Assembly: GCF_036669915.1 (NCBI RefSeq)
Contig: NC_089320.1
Location: 9,517,233-9,581,232, forward strand
DNA from: Pocillopora verrucosa
Taxonomy: Eukaryota; Cnidaria; Anthozoa; Scleractinia; Pocilloporidae
DNA: 64,000 bases
Direction: 5' to 3'
The position numbers were made by a program, and so were the translations under genes. The notes under the pieces were generated by a model that saw nothing but the letters and a program-made list of their open reading frames with translations, was not told where the DNA came from and did no database searches. Positions 1 to 13,534 of the stretch are shown in pieces (the stretch's first letter is position 1; each line of letters starts with the position of its first letter).

Positions 1-3000
1 CTATGAATTGAAAGTAATGACAAGGCATAAGAGCAGGTTGTAATATTAACTCAGTGACAATTCCTATTTGTTTCGCTCGAATTAAAACCATTTTTATTCA
101 AACCTATCTGAGTTTGGTCTGCCCAATGACGAAGAAAATACAATGCCATGGTATATTTGAATCGAGACATTATGTTATGAGAGGGTGAATAAACACGAAA
201 CTTAAAGAACTTTAAATTTTGACATTTCTCTCAAATTCCTTTCCTGGTGTTTTCTTAGACAAATTACATTGTTAACACGGACACAACCAAAGTTAAGAAA
301 GCAGTTAATATATCTCTCTGACTTACCTCCACGATTACGCTTCTTGTCCGCTGACTGTGATGATACCTTTACTAACGACATAATCAGCACAAGAAGTTGT
401 TATATCAACTCAGTGTTTAAAAATTCATGGAAACAACCAGCCTTGGAAGGATTCCACACGAACTCTTAAAATATCGATCAACCGCCTAATGAACTACCTC
501 TTGCTACAGATCAGGTATATGAGGTGCAGCCGCAATCGCGAGGAGTTTGACAATTTAAGGCCCACCGTTTCCGCTTAATCAGCCGAGTTGTGATAAATAT
601 CTCACGCACTTGATTTGCCACAAAAAACTGACTTCTCCTGGGCGTTAACAGAGCTAAAGAGACAACCACGCCTTGGACGATAAGGTCACTCGAAAATTTT
701 CCTCACCTGAAAAGCAAACAGTTCCTTAATCTACACGCAAATGTTTACAGAACTTATGACGAGGTCTTAGGAGCAAATAAAGCTGAGAGACATCAGTTCA
801 TTGCGCTAAACTCGTATTTGAAAGTACCTCGACTTATGCTGTACCACGAAAATTGTGATTTTTCATCTCAGCATTTTGAATAGAGATACGAAAAGGTGGC
901 AAGAGTAAATTGAGTCACTTCACGTACCTTATACTGTGAGCTCTGTAAGACGCCAGGGGGCTTAAAGGGATTATCACACAACACAACAGAAACTGTCATA
1001 ACTCTGGACGACTCAAACACGCAACAACAGGGTGGAACCACGCCGTCTTTATTTCTAATCTCAGAGTGGTAGAATGGTACTCAATTTTTTTAAATTTCGA
1101 GGCTGACAAAGGCTTGATTCAGAAAACGACAATTGTAGAAGGAAATGATACCTCAATTTTATGAATCTTAAGGGACGTTTGGCAAATAAAGCATTCTGTC
1201 GTTAGGATTACTATTAACAGAGAAGCAATGTCCGAAAGATAAAGTCGTTAGCTCTAAATCTATGAAAACGCATCCTATTCTAAAAATTGTACATTGACGT
1301 TGGTCTATATCATTGTTTGTCGTGTAAGGACCCAGCTCAGCCTACTGGAAGTAGAATACTCAACACGGTAAACAATTCCCTCTCAAAAGTACTCTAACGT
1401 GCACTAATAAGTTAGTGAAATAATAACTCTGACCGTGATTGGCGATTTTAAAGCACCTATGGGAAAAAAGTTAGGGAGCCTGATGTCTCTTAACTCATTA
1501 TAATTGCATTACGTTTTTAATGGAGCCGTAATATTGCCGTGAAAAATAATAAGGATGAAAGTTCTGTCATGATTGGCTATTGTTAGCCTGTGAGCATTGG
1601 TGCTGCGCAGAAGCGCGCGAGATTCGAGCAGACGAGTGAAGCGAGCGAGGGATAAGTCTTTAAGGAGTCTGGCACTAAATACAGAAAGACTGGGTTGTAT
1701 GAACATAAGTATTTCAATGTGGGAATAAGTTACCAGCGATGATGAGTTCGGAAGTGCGAACATAATCTTTCCCCAGTCTTTTTTTTTTTAAGATTGTTGT
1801 TTATTCCATAATCTCTTGACAACCTTTGAAAAAAATGGGCGATTATTTTCGTAGAATATCGTTCAGCCCTTTGTTATCTAAGGTTGCTAAGTGTCATGGT
1901 AAACAAAAAAGAAATAAAAGGTCAGCATACTTTAAACAAGACAAAAAAAAATGGAATCTCATCTAATTGATATACGTGGAATAACTTACATCAGTGCCTC
2001 ATGTTTTGGAAAGAGTTGAACGGGATATAATAACGATAGCGATATGCTGAGAGCGCTAGAACATTCACGAGAACCCGCACATTAAGGCTCAATTTAAGCC
2101 TAACCTGATCCGGCTTTGATTCAATAAACAACCATTCAACGAGCTAACTACTTGAGTCTAACAGGATTAGACCTGCTGGTAGGTCATTGAGATATGTTCT
2201 GTTCACTTCAGTGATCCTATTCGCAGGATGTGAACGAGAATTTTTCCTCCTTCCGTAAAGAGTAGCCCTCTGGCATTCACAGAAAAGTAAATTCAAGACG
2301 TGTCAAATAGTTCTTCTCATATTTGTAGAGTGCCTTGCCAGATAATCAAAATATCTCTTTAGCACAAAGTACACTATCAACCACAACTTCAAGACTTACG
2401 AAAATCCATTACCAAGCGTCATATTTGATTTCACATATTTTGGTCTTTAGGGACGAGATAAGGAAGAAGATACCGGAGACTTTTCACGATACTGTTCAAC
2501 AGAAGGATTTTTAAACTTCGTCTTAATTCTAAATTTTTGTAATTGTCAGGATAGCCTGCATGGTATCCGCCCGTTCTTGAGAATTGTTTTGTACGTTTTC
2601 ACTCTATCATCAGACAGATTTGTTGTTATTGCGGTCATGGTGGGGGTTATTTTGAGGCCTCTAGGTGTTCTCTTGTTATGACGACCGACATACCATAAAC
2701 AACATACCAATACTTTGTGGTAAAATGCAAAACAAGCTGAAAGTGACAAAGCGATTTTTCCGTCGATCGAAACACAATTGGAAAATTGCTTGTTCGAAAT
2801 TATCTTTATCCTGAAATCTCTTTCAGGCTGTGATCATAGTCAACGTTGTGGTAACAGCCTTACGAAAGCAGATAATCATCATGTCTTCATTTACAATGCC
2901 TGTTCTGTTAAGACGGAGATCGAACGTCATCTTTTAAGCTTGATGATGGCGAAATAAACAGGAAAGATCAGTAACAAATAGCACGGGGAGTTTAAGTCTG

Positions 3001-3782
3001 ATTCAGTTGCCTACTTTCATAAGCAGAAGAACAGGTGTTGCTCTTAGTTTCCAGATTGGACTCCTACCATGAAAACCAACGATAAACGTTTTTAGAGAAT
3101 TTCATACCGTTGCCATGGTTGGAAAGTTTCTTTCTGAGTTGCTCAGTGGACCATAAAACGGATCAGTGGCTCTTTTTTTCGTGACTATGTTTATTTACGC
3201 TATAATCGAAAAATGTAAATGATAATTTTGCTATCATGACAATGCGTTAGTAGAGGGATTTTTAAATCTTTTCGGTTGACAGAAAGATACAGTTAGCTTT
3301 ATTTTTGAATTGCCTATGAAAAACCACAATTTTTCAGATTGATTTTGCCGCAAAACAAGAGTCTAGGTCGCTGATCTTTACTGCTCTATCAAAAGTAGGC
3401 TGTAGTTTCAGTTGTACTGTTGAAGTCAAATATTTCTGCAGTGACTGAAGGCACTCATCCTAGTTGTCAAATACGTCACTGCAGGTGACTGTGAATGAAC
3501 AGGTGGTACCGCACAGTAAACAAACAATCTCAACCGAAGATAGTCATCTATGCATCTAACAGTTAATTGGGAATAAACTAAGCTTAGCTGGCACTTCCAC
3601 AAGGCACTTAAATGAAAATCAAAAATTAACTGAAACGATAGTAAACCGGCCCTGCAGTTTTCATCTAAGTTATTGACCCACAACTGACCTACGAATTTAC
3701 AATTAATCAGTTTTAATTGTGGGGACAAATAGACGCTGTACTGACTGTTTTATCAAAGTCTGAGATAAGTAGAATTATCCGG
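1..3782. other. Intergenic, no recognised gene
   Basis: AT-rich sequence with frequent stops in all frames. The longest open stretches (for example 1509-1763 and 3426-3728 on the minus strand) have no recognisable domain, no plausible splice partners and low-complexity composition. No RNA gene or clear repeat could be identified by eye. Confidence 0.5.
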
Positions 3783-4328
3783 TTATATTTCCCGGTATTC
3801 CAAGTATAAGACAGTCTCTAGTGTTCCTATCAGCTCTCCAAGACATTGCGTGATGTCCTCTATTCTAGCAATGTAATCACTTTCGTCACTCGCAATGGAA
3901 TTGACAAGATTTTGTAGATTTTTGGCGCAGTCCGTGATTTTCTCATGTCCTGATACACTGGAGTCACAGAGGCGCTGTAATGTTCTGTTAAACATGCCGT
4001 GTTCGTTGTTAAGCTGGGGCCTTATCTTACCGCAAAGTTCGCGCACTGGTCGAATGCATGGCACCTCAGGACCGTAACGGTCCACTCGTCCGAACGCCTC
4101 ACTGAGTTTCTTAACAGCGTGACAAATGGCCTCTAAATCTCTTTTTTCACCTTGTTTCATGACACTCGGATCTTCACTTTCTGATTTTGCTCTTTTTCTA
4201 CAATTTCTGTTTCCACGCGCGTTGCTTCTTTCTTGAATTTCCATTGCTACTTTGTTGACATTTTCAAGACTCTTCCATGTTCGACGCAAACTGCTCCATT
4301 GTGGGCGAGCGTCCTGTTTACAGCTCAT
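3783..4328 (-). CDS. Uncharacterised 181-aa protein, apparently intronless
   Basis: I do not recognise this protein. The first ATG is at 4328; the open frame extends only three codons further, to a TTG. The product is hydrophilic and largely helical in character, with no signal peptide or membrane segment. A basic stretch followed by acidic/serine residues (RKRAKSESEDPS, about residues 44-55) looks like a nuclear localisation signal next to a possible CK2 site. The C-terminal half has evenly spaced hydrophobic residues (for example CAKNLQNLVNSI and CLGELIGTLETVLYL), consistent with a helical bundle. The ORF is much longer than chance in this AT-rich region and has amino-acid usage unlike its shadow frames, so it is probably a real gene or a terminal exon. 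It could be lineage-restricted; function is unknown. Confidence 0.5.
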   Translation of the reverse strand: MSCKQDARPQWSSLRRTWKSLENVNKVAMEIQERSNARGNRNCRKRAKSESEDPSVMKQGEKRDLEAICHAVKKLSEAFGRVDRYGPEVPCIRPVRELCGKIRPQLNNEHGMFNRTLQRLCDSSVSGHEKITDCAKNLQNLVNSIASDESDYIARIEDITQCLGELIGTLETVLYLEYREI

Positions 4329-7226
4329 TGCAAGCAAATTTGGCTTTTTTTCAAAATTATCAGGGCGTGGAGTCCGTTAACCAAGTTTGGATGTACGGTT
4401 TAAAGTAAGGTGAATCAAGGATATACAATTTTGTTAAATATAGATCCTGACCTCATGCCACCTGATCTTACTGGGTAATGCCTCCCAAACGAACGAAAAC
4501 AGAGCGAACATTGCACGAACGGCCAACGATCATTTACAATCTACACTTCGGCAGTGATCGACCAATCTCGTTCTCAGGCCTCCCCTCCTCCTCCAAAGTA
4601 ATTGGGGAGAAAAAGGGTTGAAAATGAGGCTGTTTGAGCAGCTGCAGCTGCACAAATGCTTAAGTGACCAAACTTGAGGTCAAGATGGCTGATATTGCAT
4701 ATTGGCTGAGTTCCTTTTTTTTCTTTGTTTGCGTTTTTATGGACCGAGATGATGTTGTGGTCGATAAAAAATTACGGACTTTATAAGTCCGCTCTCAAGC
4801 AATTTATTTACCTACGTGGGATCAAAGCAGGCAATCCCGAGCGGGCAAGATCGGCTCGGGTAGCCAATCAGAACACAAGATTCGCTTCATATTTACCCCG
4901 GGCACTGCCAGCGATGTAATTAAGTGGTACCGCCCAACCAAAATCAATGCACATATATAAAAGATCATTCGGATGATTAGCGTGGGCCATGACGGGAAAT
5001 TTTTTTAGTATTTTTTAGTATTTCAGAGGTCTTTGGAGAAAGTCTTGCGTATCACTGTTTTGGAACGATGCCTTTTCCGATGATTGTCATTTCACTCTTT
5101 GAAATTCATATGGTGCTTAATAGTTTCCGACAGTTTTCACGAGGTGGAAAGCAGTATAGCTGAAATGGTTCCCAAGAGAGTAATTTTTGTTCTTGAATGC
5201 TTTGTATGTCGGCTTAACGCTCTAAATAAAGGCGTCGGTCTTTCGGATGGCTTACCACATCCTGTTGACCCAGCTGATGACCCTGTGTTGTTTGTGAATA
5301 ATTTTGTAACAAAAGCCTAATTCTTTGCACTTCCTTTACGAAGAAATTAAACACAGGATTATTTTTAACATACCATTTAAAAGGATGGTAACTAGATCTG
5401 TGCACGTACCAACAACCCGGAAATTGTCTATATTCTGTAAAATGCCCAGATTTTTGCTCAAATTGTAATTTTCCTTTAAGTAGAGATTCTTCGTCCCTAC
5501 GTAGTTACATTCTTCTAATTACTTGGTCAATATGAATTCAGAGGAAGTAGGCCAAAAATAGTCTACAATCAAAGCTCACCCCTGTCTGAGCATAACAGGA
5601 ATTAAGTCAGTGTCACGGCTTGTAAATTTTTTCTTCCGTAATGATCTGTCAATCGATATTAATACCCCTTCTGAGTTTCCGCAAGGTTTGATACTACTTC
5701 CTGTCAACCTGAATTTGGTAATATTCCAAATTGCATGTTTCCGACCTCCATTACGAACACACAGATTGTTCTTGGAAAACAATCCTTATAACCTCGAAAT
5801 TTGAACAAAGTTGTTTACTGCCGTTTTAATAGATTAAAAACAATTGGAACCACAAAAATGTCTTTAAAATTTGTCGAATTTTATTGCTTATAACGTAACA
5901 CTGCATTTAACGCAAAGTATAAGTGGGACATATTCCAATAGAATATTGTTATAAATATACTAACTATTTAACTCCCCATATCTAAACATAATAAATAAAT
6001 GAAATCACTCAATTTAATTAGCAACTAAAAGAGGTGAAGCCTTGCTAGAAACAGAACAATAAGTTACTGCTGTGATAAGAGCATATCTTGATAAAGAACT
6101 TCAATATTTCAGGTAGCAAACAAAGTCCATCTGAATTCAAGGAGACAAAATTTACAATAATTTATTAATATGAACTTTATTGCTCTCAGGGAGTCAGACA
6201 AACTAAAGATAAAAGATAAAAATATCAAAATCAATTAACCACTGTTTATATCAACTAAAACTGTTAATTATAAGTTAAACAGACCAACCTAAAGAGTCAA
6301 ATTCCTGTCAATAATAATGATGGCAAAATTATCCTTTAAATTCAATTTGTAGTGGTGCTTAGTTAAACCTAAGCAAAATTAGTGCAAATAAATATTTAGG
6401 TCACTTCTTTCTTGTATTTTTACATTCTTTAGTCACTCCCTACAATTTGGGTAGTGAAGTATAATTCTCCATAAATAAATTAAATTTTTGCAACTAAATT
6501 TGACTCTTTAGATGTCTTTAAGGGTGTTATACATAATAGTGCAAATGTAATTAAAATTCTGTGATATGCGAGGGATGGCCTCACCAATAAATAAGTTTAT
6601 ATTCGAAGAAAAGTTTAGCTGCTATTTACACTAGTATGAGCTGTTTCAAATCCCTGTAAAAGTTATTTCTTTGAAAAAAGGAGCATCTTTAACTGGTGGC
6701 AATGAGTTTTCTCATAACAGTAATTAAGAAACTCTGTGCCAAATATTTCAACCTTTGAAGATTCTTTTTTTAAAAAAGAAAGTCTAAAAAATTAAGACTG
6801 TTTTATCTTTTATGCATGAGTAGGTATAGTCTTTGATTTGAAAACATATTTCTATTTCACTTTCTGTATCATAAAAGATCATCCTACACTTGGAATAAAA
6901 CACACCTACTGCACAAACAATAGTTGCCTTTGCTGGTTTTAAAATTCCCAAACAATTGTATAGTCTTGTGAAAATAATTAAATTACCCTGGAAAATCACC
7001 TAGGGGAAAAAACCTTATCAAATATAATCAACCCTAATCTAAAGAATGATTTTATGGCTTTTCTTTCACATGAAAAAGGATGAAAACTAGCTCGGAAGAA
7101 TTTGTTATCTTAACAAGTTTGATTAGGTTCTTGATCGTTAGCAGAGGAATGGTTCAAGATGCACCATTTAACACTGAAAAGGACAGCCACAATTTATGCT
7201 TTTTTTAAATTCCATGAAGCTGATTG
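4329..7226. other. Intergenic and probable 3' UTR of the SPSB gene
   Basis: No gene recognised. The part from about 5900 to 7226 is very AT-rich and would form the 3' side of the minus-strand SPSB gene that ends at 7227. At 4836-4860 there is a small imperfect palindrome (CCCGAGCGGGCAAGATCGG followed by CTCGGG) in a locally GC-richer patch that may be a dispersed repeat. Nothing else could be supported. Confidence 0.4.
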
Positions 7227-9854
7227 TCACCAGCCTTGCTGGTACAATAGGTATTTCTTCATTGGAACTGGAATGGGAAGCTTGTCTACATTTCCTTTTG
7301 TTAGGTGCTCTTTTCCAATGGATTTGCGTATTGTGCGTCTGCAGAGATCCATCAGAGGTTGAGGTTCAGCTACAAGAAAAAAAAGAAAAAAAGGATCATG
7401 AGCAAGGTTGGAAAAAAATTTTCTCCAAGTATATACATTTACCAATATTGCAAACACAGTCATGCAAATTCTATACTAAAGCCAATTGCCTCAGCTCAAC
7501 TGCACAAGTTATCAACTTTCAGTTATTGACAGATATTTCTATTTTTCCATGATTATCGAAATCAGTCTATTCATTTTGCTGTTGTCATTTTTTTCTGGCC
7601 TGGAAATTTTATACCTCTATAAAAAACTACATTAGTCAGCACTTTATAAAGTAAAGAACCTTCAGACAGCATACTGCTCAACATGAAAAAAGGTTCTTAC
7701 GAAAAGAACTGTCTCATAAACATAGCAACAGGTGTCCTGGTCCAAAGCATGAGTGAGTCACTTAGTAACCAGGCAGCCTTACCAACTATTCCTTACTGTG
7801 TTGAGTTTTACAATAATTTCTTTTTTTCATTGTAAATACCTGGATATAAACTGATAGATTTGATCGACTTGACTCAGAGGTAAATTTGCTCTAGAATCAT
7901 TATATTGCTAAGACCGAAATCTTCTCAGTTTGAAACAACAATAAGGGTAAAAGTTTTGATCACAAAAAAAATGTGAAATATCCTTCATATTTATTCTTAA
8001 GTGTCATCATTATTTCAACAGTATAGGATTTCTTTTTTGTCGGCAATGAATTTTGGTTTCCTGTGGTAGGAAATTTTGACAAGGTTGGTAAGGAAAGGTA
8101 ATTCATGTTCTCATACCCTGCCTTATTAGAAAAATGTGCGATTCTTTGATATGATTTTTGAATTCTAAAAGCTGACCTACTTTTGAATGGTTTTGTGGCA
8201 AACGCTTTCAACGTTCTCTACATGCAACAGGTGGTTTGGCACGCGCCACGCTCATTGCACCAAAATAGCTGCGATGTGATCTCATTGTTCCTTTGTTTGC
8301 ACCCAGCTTTAGGGATAAAAAAATCTTACAGAGAGAGACAACTTCTCAAAGCCTCCGATACAATACAAAGGCTATTTCCATATTGTTAAAATGGAAAAAA
8401 ACATTTATAGTGGAAACTTGACAAATTCTCTCAGGCGGAAATGACAAGTACGGTCCCAACGGATAAGAAGACTTCGCTCCAAATGAAATATTAATTTCCA
8501 TTCACCCATTGAAACAATAAAATCGGAAGCGAAGATACTGTCTTAATTTTGCTGAGCTTTTGAGATAAACTTTAAGCGAAAAAAAAAATGATAAAAACCG
8601 CTAAAAACTATGGCAAATATATATTCAAGACATAAACAAAACGAATCCGCTCATCAAGAAGAGGCACATGAATCAATGAGACGAACGAAACTATTCCTAC
8701 TACTAGAAAAGCATGGGCTTTCAGTTTCGATATCTGCTTGCTTCTTTAGAAACTATTTGACCGAATGGATTTGGAAAACGATAGGTTAAGGAAAAGCGAA
8801 ATTTTTTGTTTCTCGAAAACCGTAACGCAGATCGATGAGGTCATTTTCTCATGTGACGTAAGGGAAGTTAAAATCACATGGGAATGAATATTTCAACCCC
8901 AAAACATGGCAATACATTTTTTTACGATCAATTTTAAATTCCTCTGTCAAAAGGATGAGGAATAGAAGAACTGAATCAGTAAAAAATAAAGATCTGTTTC
9001 AACAGCTATTGACGGGCAAAACATACAATATGACAAGTTTAGTGAAAAAAGAACTGTAAACAATGGGTCTGCGTTCATGCACGAAACAAAGGACTACTAA
9101 CACAGAGAGAATTCGCTGGCAAAAAGAAAAAGTGCTACTTACGATCTAGTCCACCGATGTATTTCATAGTGATTTCACAATGTCCCCACACGGCTGAGAC
9201 TATAGGGTATACAGTTTTCCCTTTCATTCCACGGAAAGCGACTCCTAAATAGCGTCCATCGTTCGTTTCAAAAGCCATAGTTCCTTCATCCATGTCCAAT
9301 ATAACGCGAAATTTGTCAGGTACCACAAAGCTATGATCATTGTCAGACAAAACTGGATACTTTACTGACGAAACGTTCTTTTCGTTGTGGTAGAGCTTGT
9401 TTCTAACAATGTCCCATCCCCAACTATCCTCGTTGTTGCCGACCAAGGATTGATAGCCAGTACAGTGAAGAAGGGCTTTTGATGTAGCTACCCCTACTAC
9501 TGCGTGTGTCCCACGTTGTCGGGTTGACCACTGAATCTCCCAGACGTGAAAACCTCGACTATAACCCTTTTTTCCTCGTATGCAGTCCGTACTCTGTGCT
9601 ACTGGATGTCTGTGAAAGGTAAACGGGTCGTCGTCTTTGACGAAAATGTTAACCGATCGATCGTTCGGGTTCCAAGCATGTTCTAACAAAGCCTCTTCCG
9701 GTAGAGGTGGACGATCGAGTAAAATGTCTAATTTTTCTGGTCTCGCCAAGTCTCTGGCCCGATCTTCTTCTTGAAAGACATTGAGCGATTTATAAACCCC
9801 TTGTCTATTGTCATTGTGGTCGTTCCTTTTCACGGCCGATATTCTTGATCCCAT
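7227..9854 (-). CDS. SPSB1: SPRY domain and SOCS box protein (SPSB1/SPSB4 type)
   Basis: Two exons: 9854-9143 and 7369-7227, with a GT-AG intron (donor GTAAGT, acceptor after TTCTTGTAG). The joined frame gives 284 aa, close to the vertebrate SPSB1/4 length of about 273. The SPRY/B30.2 domain spans roughly residues 50-233 with family hallmarks [27 protein letters not shown] and [12 protein letters not shown]. The C-terminal SOCS box (about 240-284) has an elongin BC-box ([15 protein letters not shown]) and a Cul5-box-like [13 protein letters not shown]. The splice restores the family sequence [13 protein letters not shown] exactly. In characterised family members this protein is the substrate receptor of a Cullin5 E3 ubiquitin ligase; the SPRY domain binds short Asn-rich peptides. 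I chose the ATG at 9854 (MGSRIS) because family proteins start with MG at this point; the frame is open for 30 more codons upstream. SPSB1 versus SPSB4 cannot be separated here. Confidence 0.93.
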
Positions 9855-12800
9855 GTCGAGAAAGGGATAGTAGAAGAGAGAAGTGTAACTGGGATGTAAA
9901 GGATCCAACGTGGAGGCTTGACGCACTCTTGAAAATATTCTCAAGTTGTTTTCTCGAGGTGATTACAGGTCCCAATTTCTACCTATCATTCAAACTTTCT
10001 TTGAGTCAAGATTTTACAACCTTTCCTCCGACCAAAAATATTTAAAGCGTTCCGACTTGTTTCAAAAGAACGTTCTATTCAACGAAATCAAAACTCGCAT
10101 GAAATACGTGCGTGCTTGTCTGAATTGACTCACGTAATTTCTCGGTGAGAATGTGGTTGGCTTTAACTAAGACAGTGGTTAAGTCTTGGCTAAACCTTTG
10201 AAGGCGACTTTCGTAACTTACCAGTTCTTCTTAAGAATGAATGAGAGTTTTTGTTGAGACTCCTTTCAAGCGACCGATGAATGCCCTTTGTTGTGCTAAG
10301 AAAATTTTCAGTTCAATGTTATTTATATCCTCGAACAAGTGAATGGAGACTCTCGCGCATGCGTTATAACCAGTCAAGCGTGAATGGTTTATTACAACGT
10401 GTATCACACGAGCTTCATACCGACTTCCGGTTTGCGTGAAAACACGTTCTCCCGGATACGAGAATTATCACAGGGATGGCTGTTGCCGTGTTCACCGCTT
10501 CAATAAGAAAGAATTTTTCATTTTCGAGATAAGTAAATGAAATTTCTCATTCTTTAACATAATGATGAGAAAGTTAAAGCAAGATTTCCTTTAAATATCC
10601 TTTTTATTTTAAAGCTCGAAACCGAAGCGAATTCCATTCAACTGTTATCAGCGTCAAAGTTGTATGGCAATCAATATTTAATCGTTCAATAGCAAGGAGG
10701 ACATTGACTCTAAGTGAAACAGGTGATTTTAGCACAAGTTCAATAGAGCATAAGAATAACATGTGTTCGCTGTGTGCAACAGAACGACCAAAACAGTAAA
10801 GTAAACTGCTGTAAATTTCATTTTGAATCATCTACTACTTGATCGCGTGGCTTATTTTCGATCGATTATATCATGACTTAAAAACTGTTTCGTGACTGAT
10901 GGTTTTGAGTGCATAAAGAACTGATAATCCAAGGTTTTGTCAAACTGATGAGCAAGGCTTAAAAACAGTTAAATTTTCCTTCAGTGCTGAACGCATGAAT
11001 GAGCCACACGCAATCGAAAGATAAATTTCAGAACTCTTTTGCACTTACCTCAGCCTTCACTTATTACGATCATTTTAAATTTTGCCCAAAATTCGTGAAA
11101 TGATACAAAAATTACAGTTATTTGTTTTTTTGAAGAAGACATCTTTTTCAGAGCCAAGGAAATCCAAAGGGAGGAAAAAGCACGCTCCAGCGCCTAAAGT
11201 AACTGTCGGTTATGGCTTAATAAATGTCGTCGAGACGATTGCTGTGCATTTTAATTTCAAAAGCACTATTCACTTCCCTTTCGTTTTCATGCCAATTTAG
11301 TCCCAACCCTCCCCTTCAACATTTGTAGGCCAAACTCCACGACAAGTTTGTGACATTGCGTGTGCTACGCGCGCGTTCTGCGTGGGTTTACTTTTTTGCG
11401 TCATTCGGGCGTTTGCGGTTGACGTGATGAAATTCCCGCCCGGACGTAAACATTGCCGCTTCGTGAAACATTTCAAAGTAGCGAAGACTTCTCGTGAATT
11501 TAAAATTTTCCAGGAATGTCATTTTACTGTTTGTATTGTTCAAGATATTGGGTAGGAAAAATCCTACATGATCGTGATCGAAGATTTGATCAAGAAAATT
11601 CATTGAGACGTGACATTGCATGATTGCCGTCATGTTTGCCTACTGATCCCATATTTATCGGGGTCACGGTTTCCATGACATTCAAGTACTTTCTCGTAAG
11701 TTCGATGCAGGGTTCAAAATTTCATCGAATAATGCTGGCTGTATCATTATTTTGACAAGCTTTCATCTGAGAGACAGCAATGAACAAAACCAAATTCGTG
11801 ACTTTCACTTTAGTTGCGTGTAACGATTTGATGACTGCGATAAATGAACCGTTGAATATATAATTAGTTCACGCAAACTGAAATAGAACGGAAAGCAGAA
11901 GGAAGTCAAGTGCTGCGAACCACGCAACTCCTGTTTATCGTTTGTATCAGGAGGTCATGCTCTGAATAAATTGAAAATAATGTCGGCCACTGTCGGCATA
12001 TAATTTCGCGCGTTGCTGTTGAATTGAGATTACAGTGTACATTTGAGACAATTTTCATTGCGTGACCAGAAAATCAAACGTGTTAGTCAATCTATAGCAT
12101 ATATCATGAGTTTCTAAATTCTTTGTTTTCATGCAGTTTAAGACTAAAATGGCAAAGTCTTTAAAAACCTCTGTGATTACACAATAATGAAGGATTATGC
12201 TCTTATCTGCTGGGAGTTAATCCTTCATTGTCGAGAAGCACACGTAAAAATACTTTACTGAGGGTCCTGTAGGGACCTCAATTCTATGGGTGTATCGGCT
12301 CTCAACCCACGAATAAGGAATTGTGGTCGTGGTCTTGTTACGAGACTAACCTGGCCTTTGGCTTCATACGACGTTAGCCACCCAGGCTTCCGTAGCAATT
12401 ACGTCTCTCGTGAATCCTGTCACTCTTTCTCGATACTCTTCTAAAGTTCTCATAGAAAGCTCAGATATTGACAAAGTACAGGAGTCCATTGGCTCCTGCA
12501 AAGTATCACTCTAAATAAATTCGATTTACTTCGTACACAATCGAGAGGCCGTTGGAGGAAAGAGCGGGTGTGACATTGCACCCGTTTTCGAAAACGACTC
12601 CTACTGCTGAGAGCATTCACCCCAGAAAACACTTTATGAGTTTATCCACGCGTTTGTTCAAAACAGCAGAGACTAATAAAATGGATTGCCTAAAAGTTGT
12701 GTGCATTCGATCTAAATTTACATCTACGATGAAAAAGAATCTGATTCACTAGCACTAAAGAATCTGTCCAATCTGCAAATAAACTTGTAAGGCAACCGCT

Positions 12801-13340
12801 AGAAAGAAGTTGTTGGTTGGGGGAAGCGGAGCGGGATCATTATTACATCGAAGAGAGGGGGTGGGCAAGGGGGGGATATGTGCGAACGAAATTGATGTGT
12901 TCTGGCGGACAATCAAGCCGTTTCCCGAGGTATCTTGCAGAAAGGGAAAAGAAAGAGCAAAAACAACAGGCCGAAAAAATTTGGACTTCTTGCTAAAAGC
13001 GGTATCTGCAGGAAAGGAAAGAAACCGATTATTAAAACACCTGAGTTCTTCCGTCCAAAATTCGGATATTCAACATGCCGGGCTGCGATGTAATAAGTTT
13101 GTCTACGCCCCTTCATCAAGCTTTAGAAATCTTTCTCCAGATCGAGTCGTCTTCCTGGTCTGTGTATACAGAGACCGGTTACATGAGGGTGCAAACGCGG
13201 TCCTTTGATTGCATTCGCAGCCAAAGGACAATAAAGACTTGCGGCTCTCTAGAGACATTTCGATTCGCTTGCCTACTCCACAAAACAAAGACCTGAAAGA
13301 AAAAGAAAAAAAACAGGAAAACGATGCAAAAATAGGTAAT
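9855..13340. other. Intergenic: 5' side of SPSB, no gene recognised
   Basis: Probable promoter and 5' UTR region of the minus-strand SPSB gene near 9855-10500, then unassigned sequence. A short hairpin occurs at about 12183-12230, where ATGAAGGATTA is mirrored by TAATCCTTCAT. The open frame at 12810-13208 is glycine/arginine-rich then featureless and is not supported as a gene. Confidence 0.4.
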
Positions 13341-13455
13341 TCAGTATATTAAAGTTCACACGGCAACCAGGTGGACAATCAGACATAGTTTGAAGCTACA
13401 CTGGTTTGCAGATTTAATGAATGTAACCGAAGAAGTTACAATTCATAGACCCAAC

Positions 13456-13487
13456 GTTTCGACACTCCTGTCTAGTGCCTTCATCAG
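13456..13487 (-). ncRNA. Hammerhead-ribozyme-like motif in PLE family 1 3' region
   Basis: Read on the minus strand the sequence has CTGATGA, then one extra A, then GGCACT and AGTGTC (a 6-bp stem II with one G-U pair), then GAAAC, followed by GTTGGGTC, which could supply the GUC cleavage triplet. PLEs are known to carry hammerhead ribozymes in their terminal repeats. The extra A between the core and stem II and the absence of an obvious stem I make activity uncertain. Confidence 0.45.
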
Positions 13488-13534
13488 GGGTGATCTAAAC
13501 GCTGCAACAAGAGGTCCTTTTATATGATTACTAA

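Noticed and set aside
1509-1763. Minus-strand 84-codon ORF in the first 2 kb
   Set aside because: No domain; likely chance or repeat-derived.
12810-13208. Plus-strand ORF of 132 codons between SPSB and the PLE
   Set aside because: Low-complexity Gly/Arg start, overlapping open frames on both strands, no motif or splice context.
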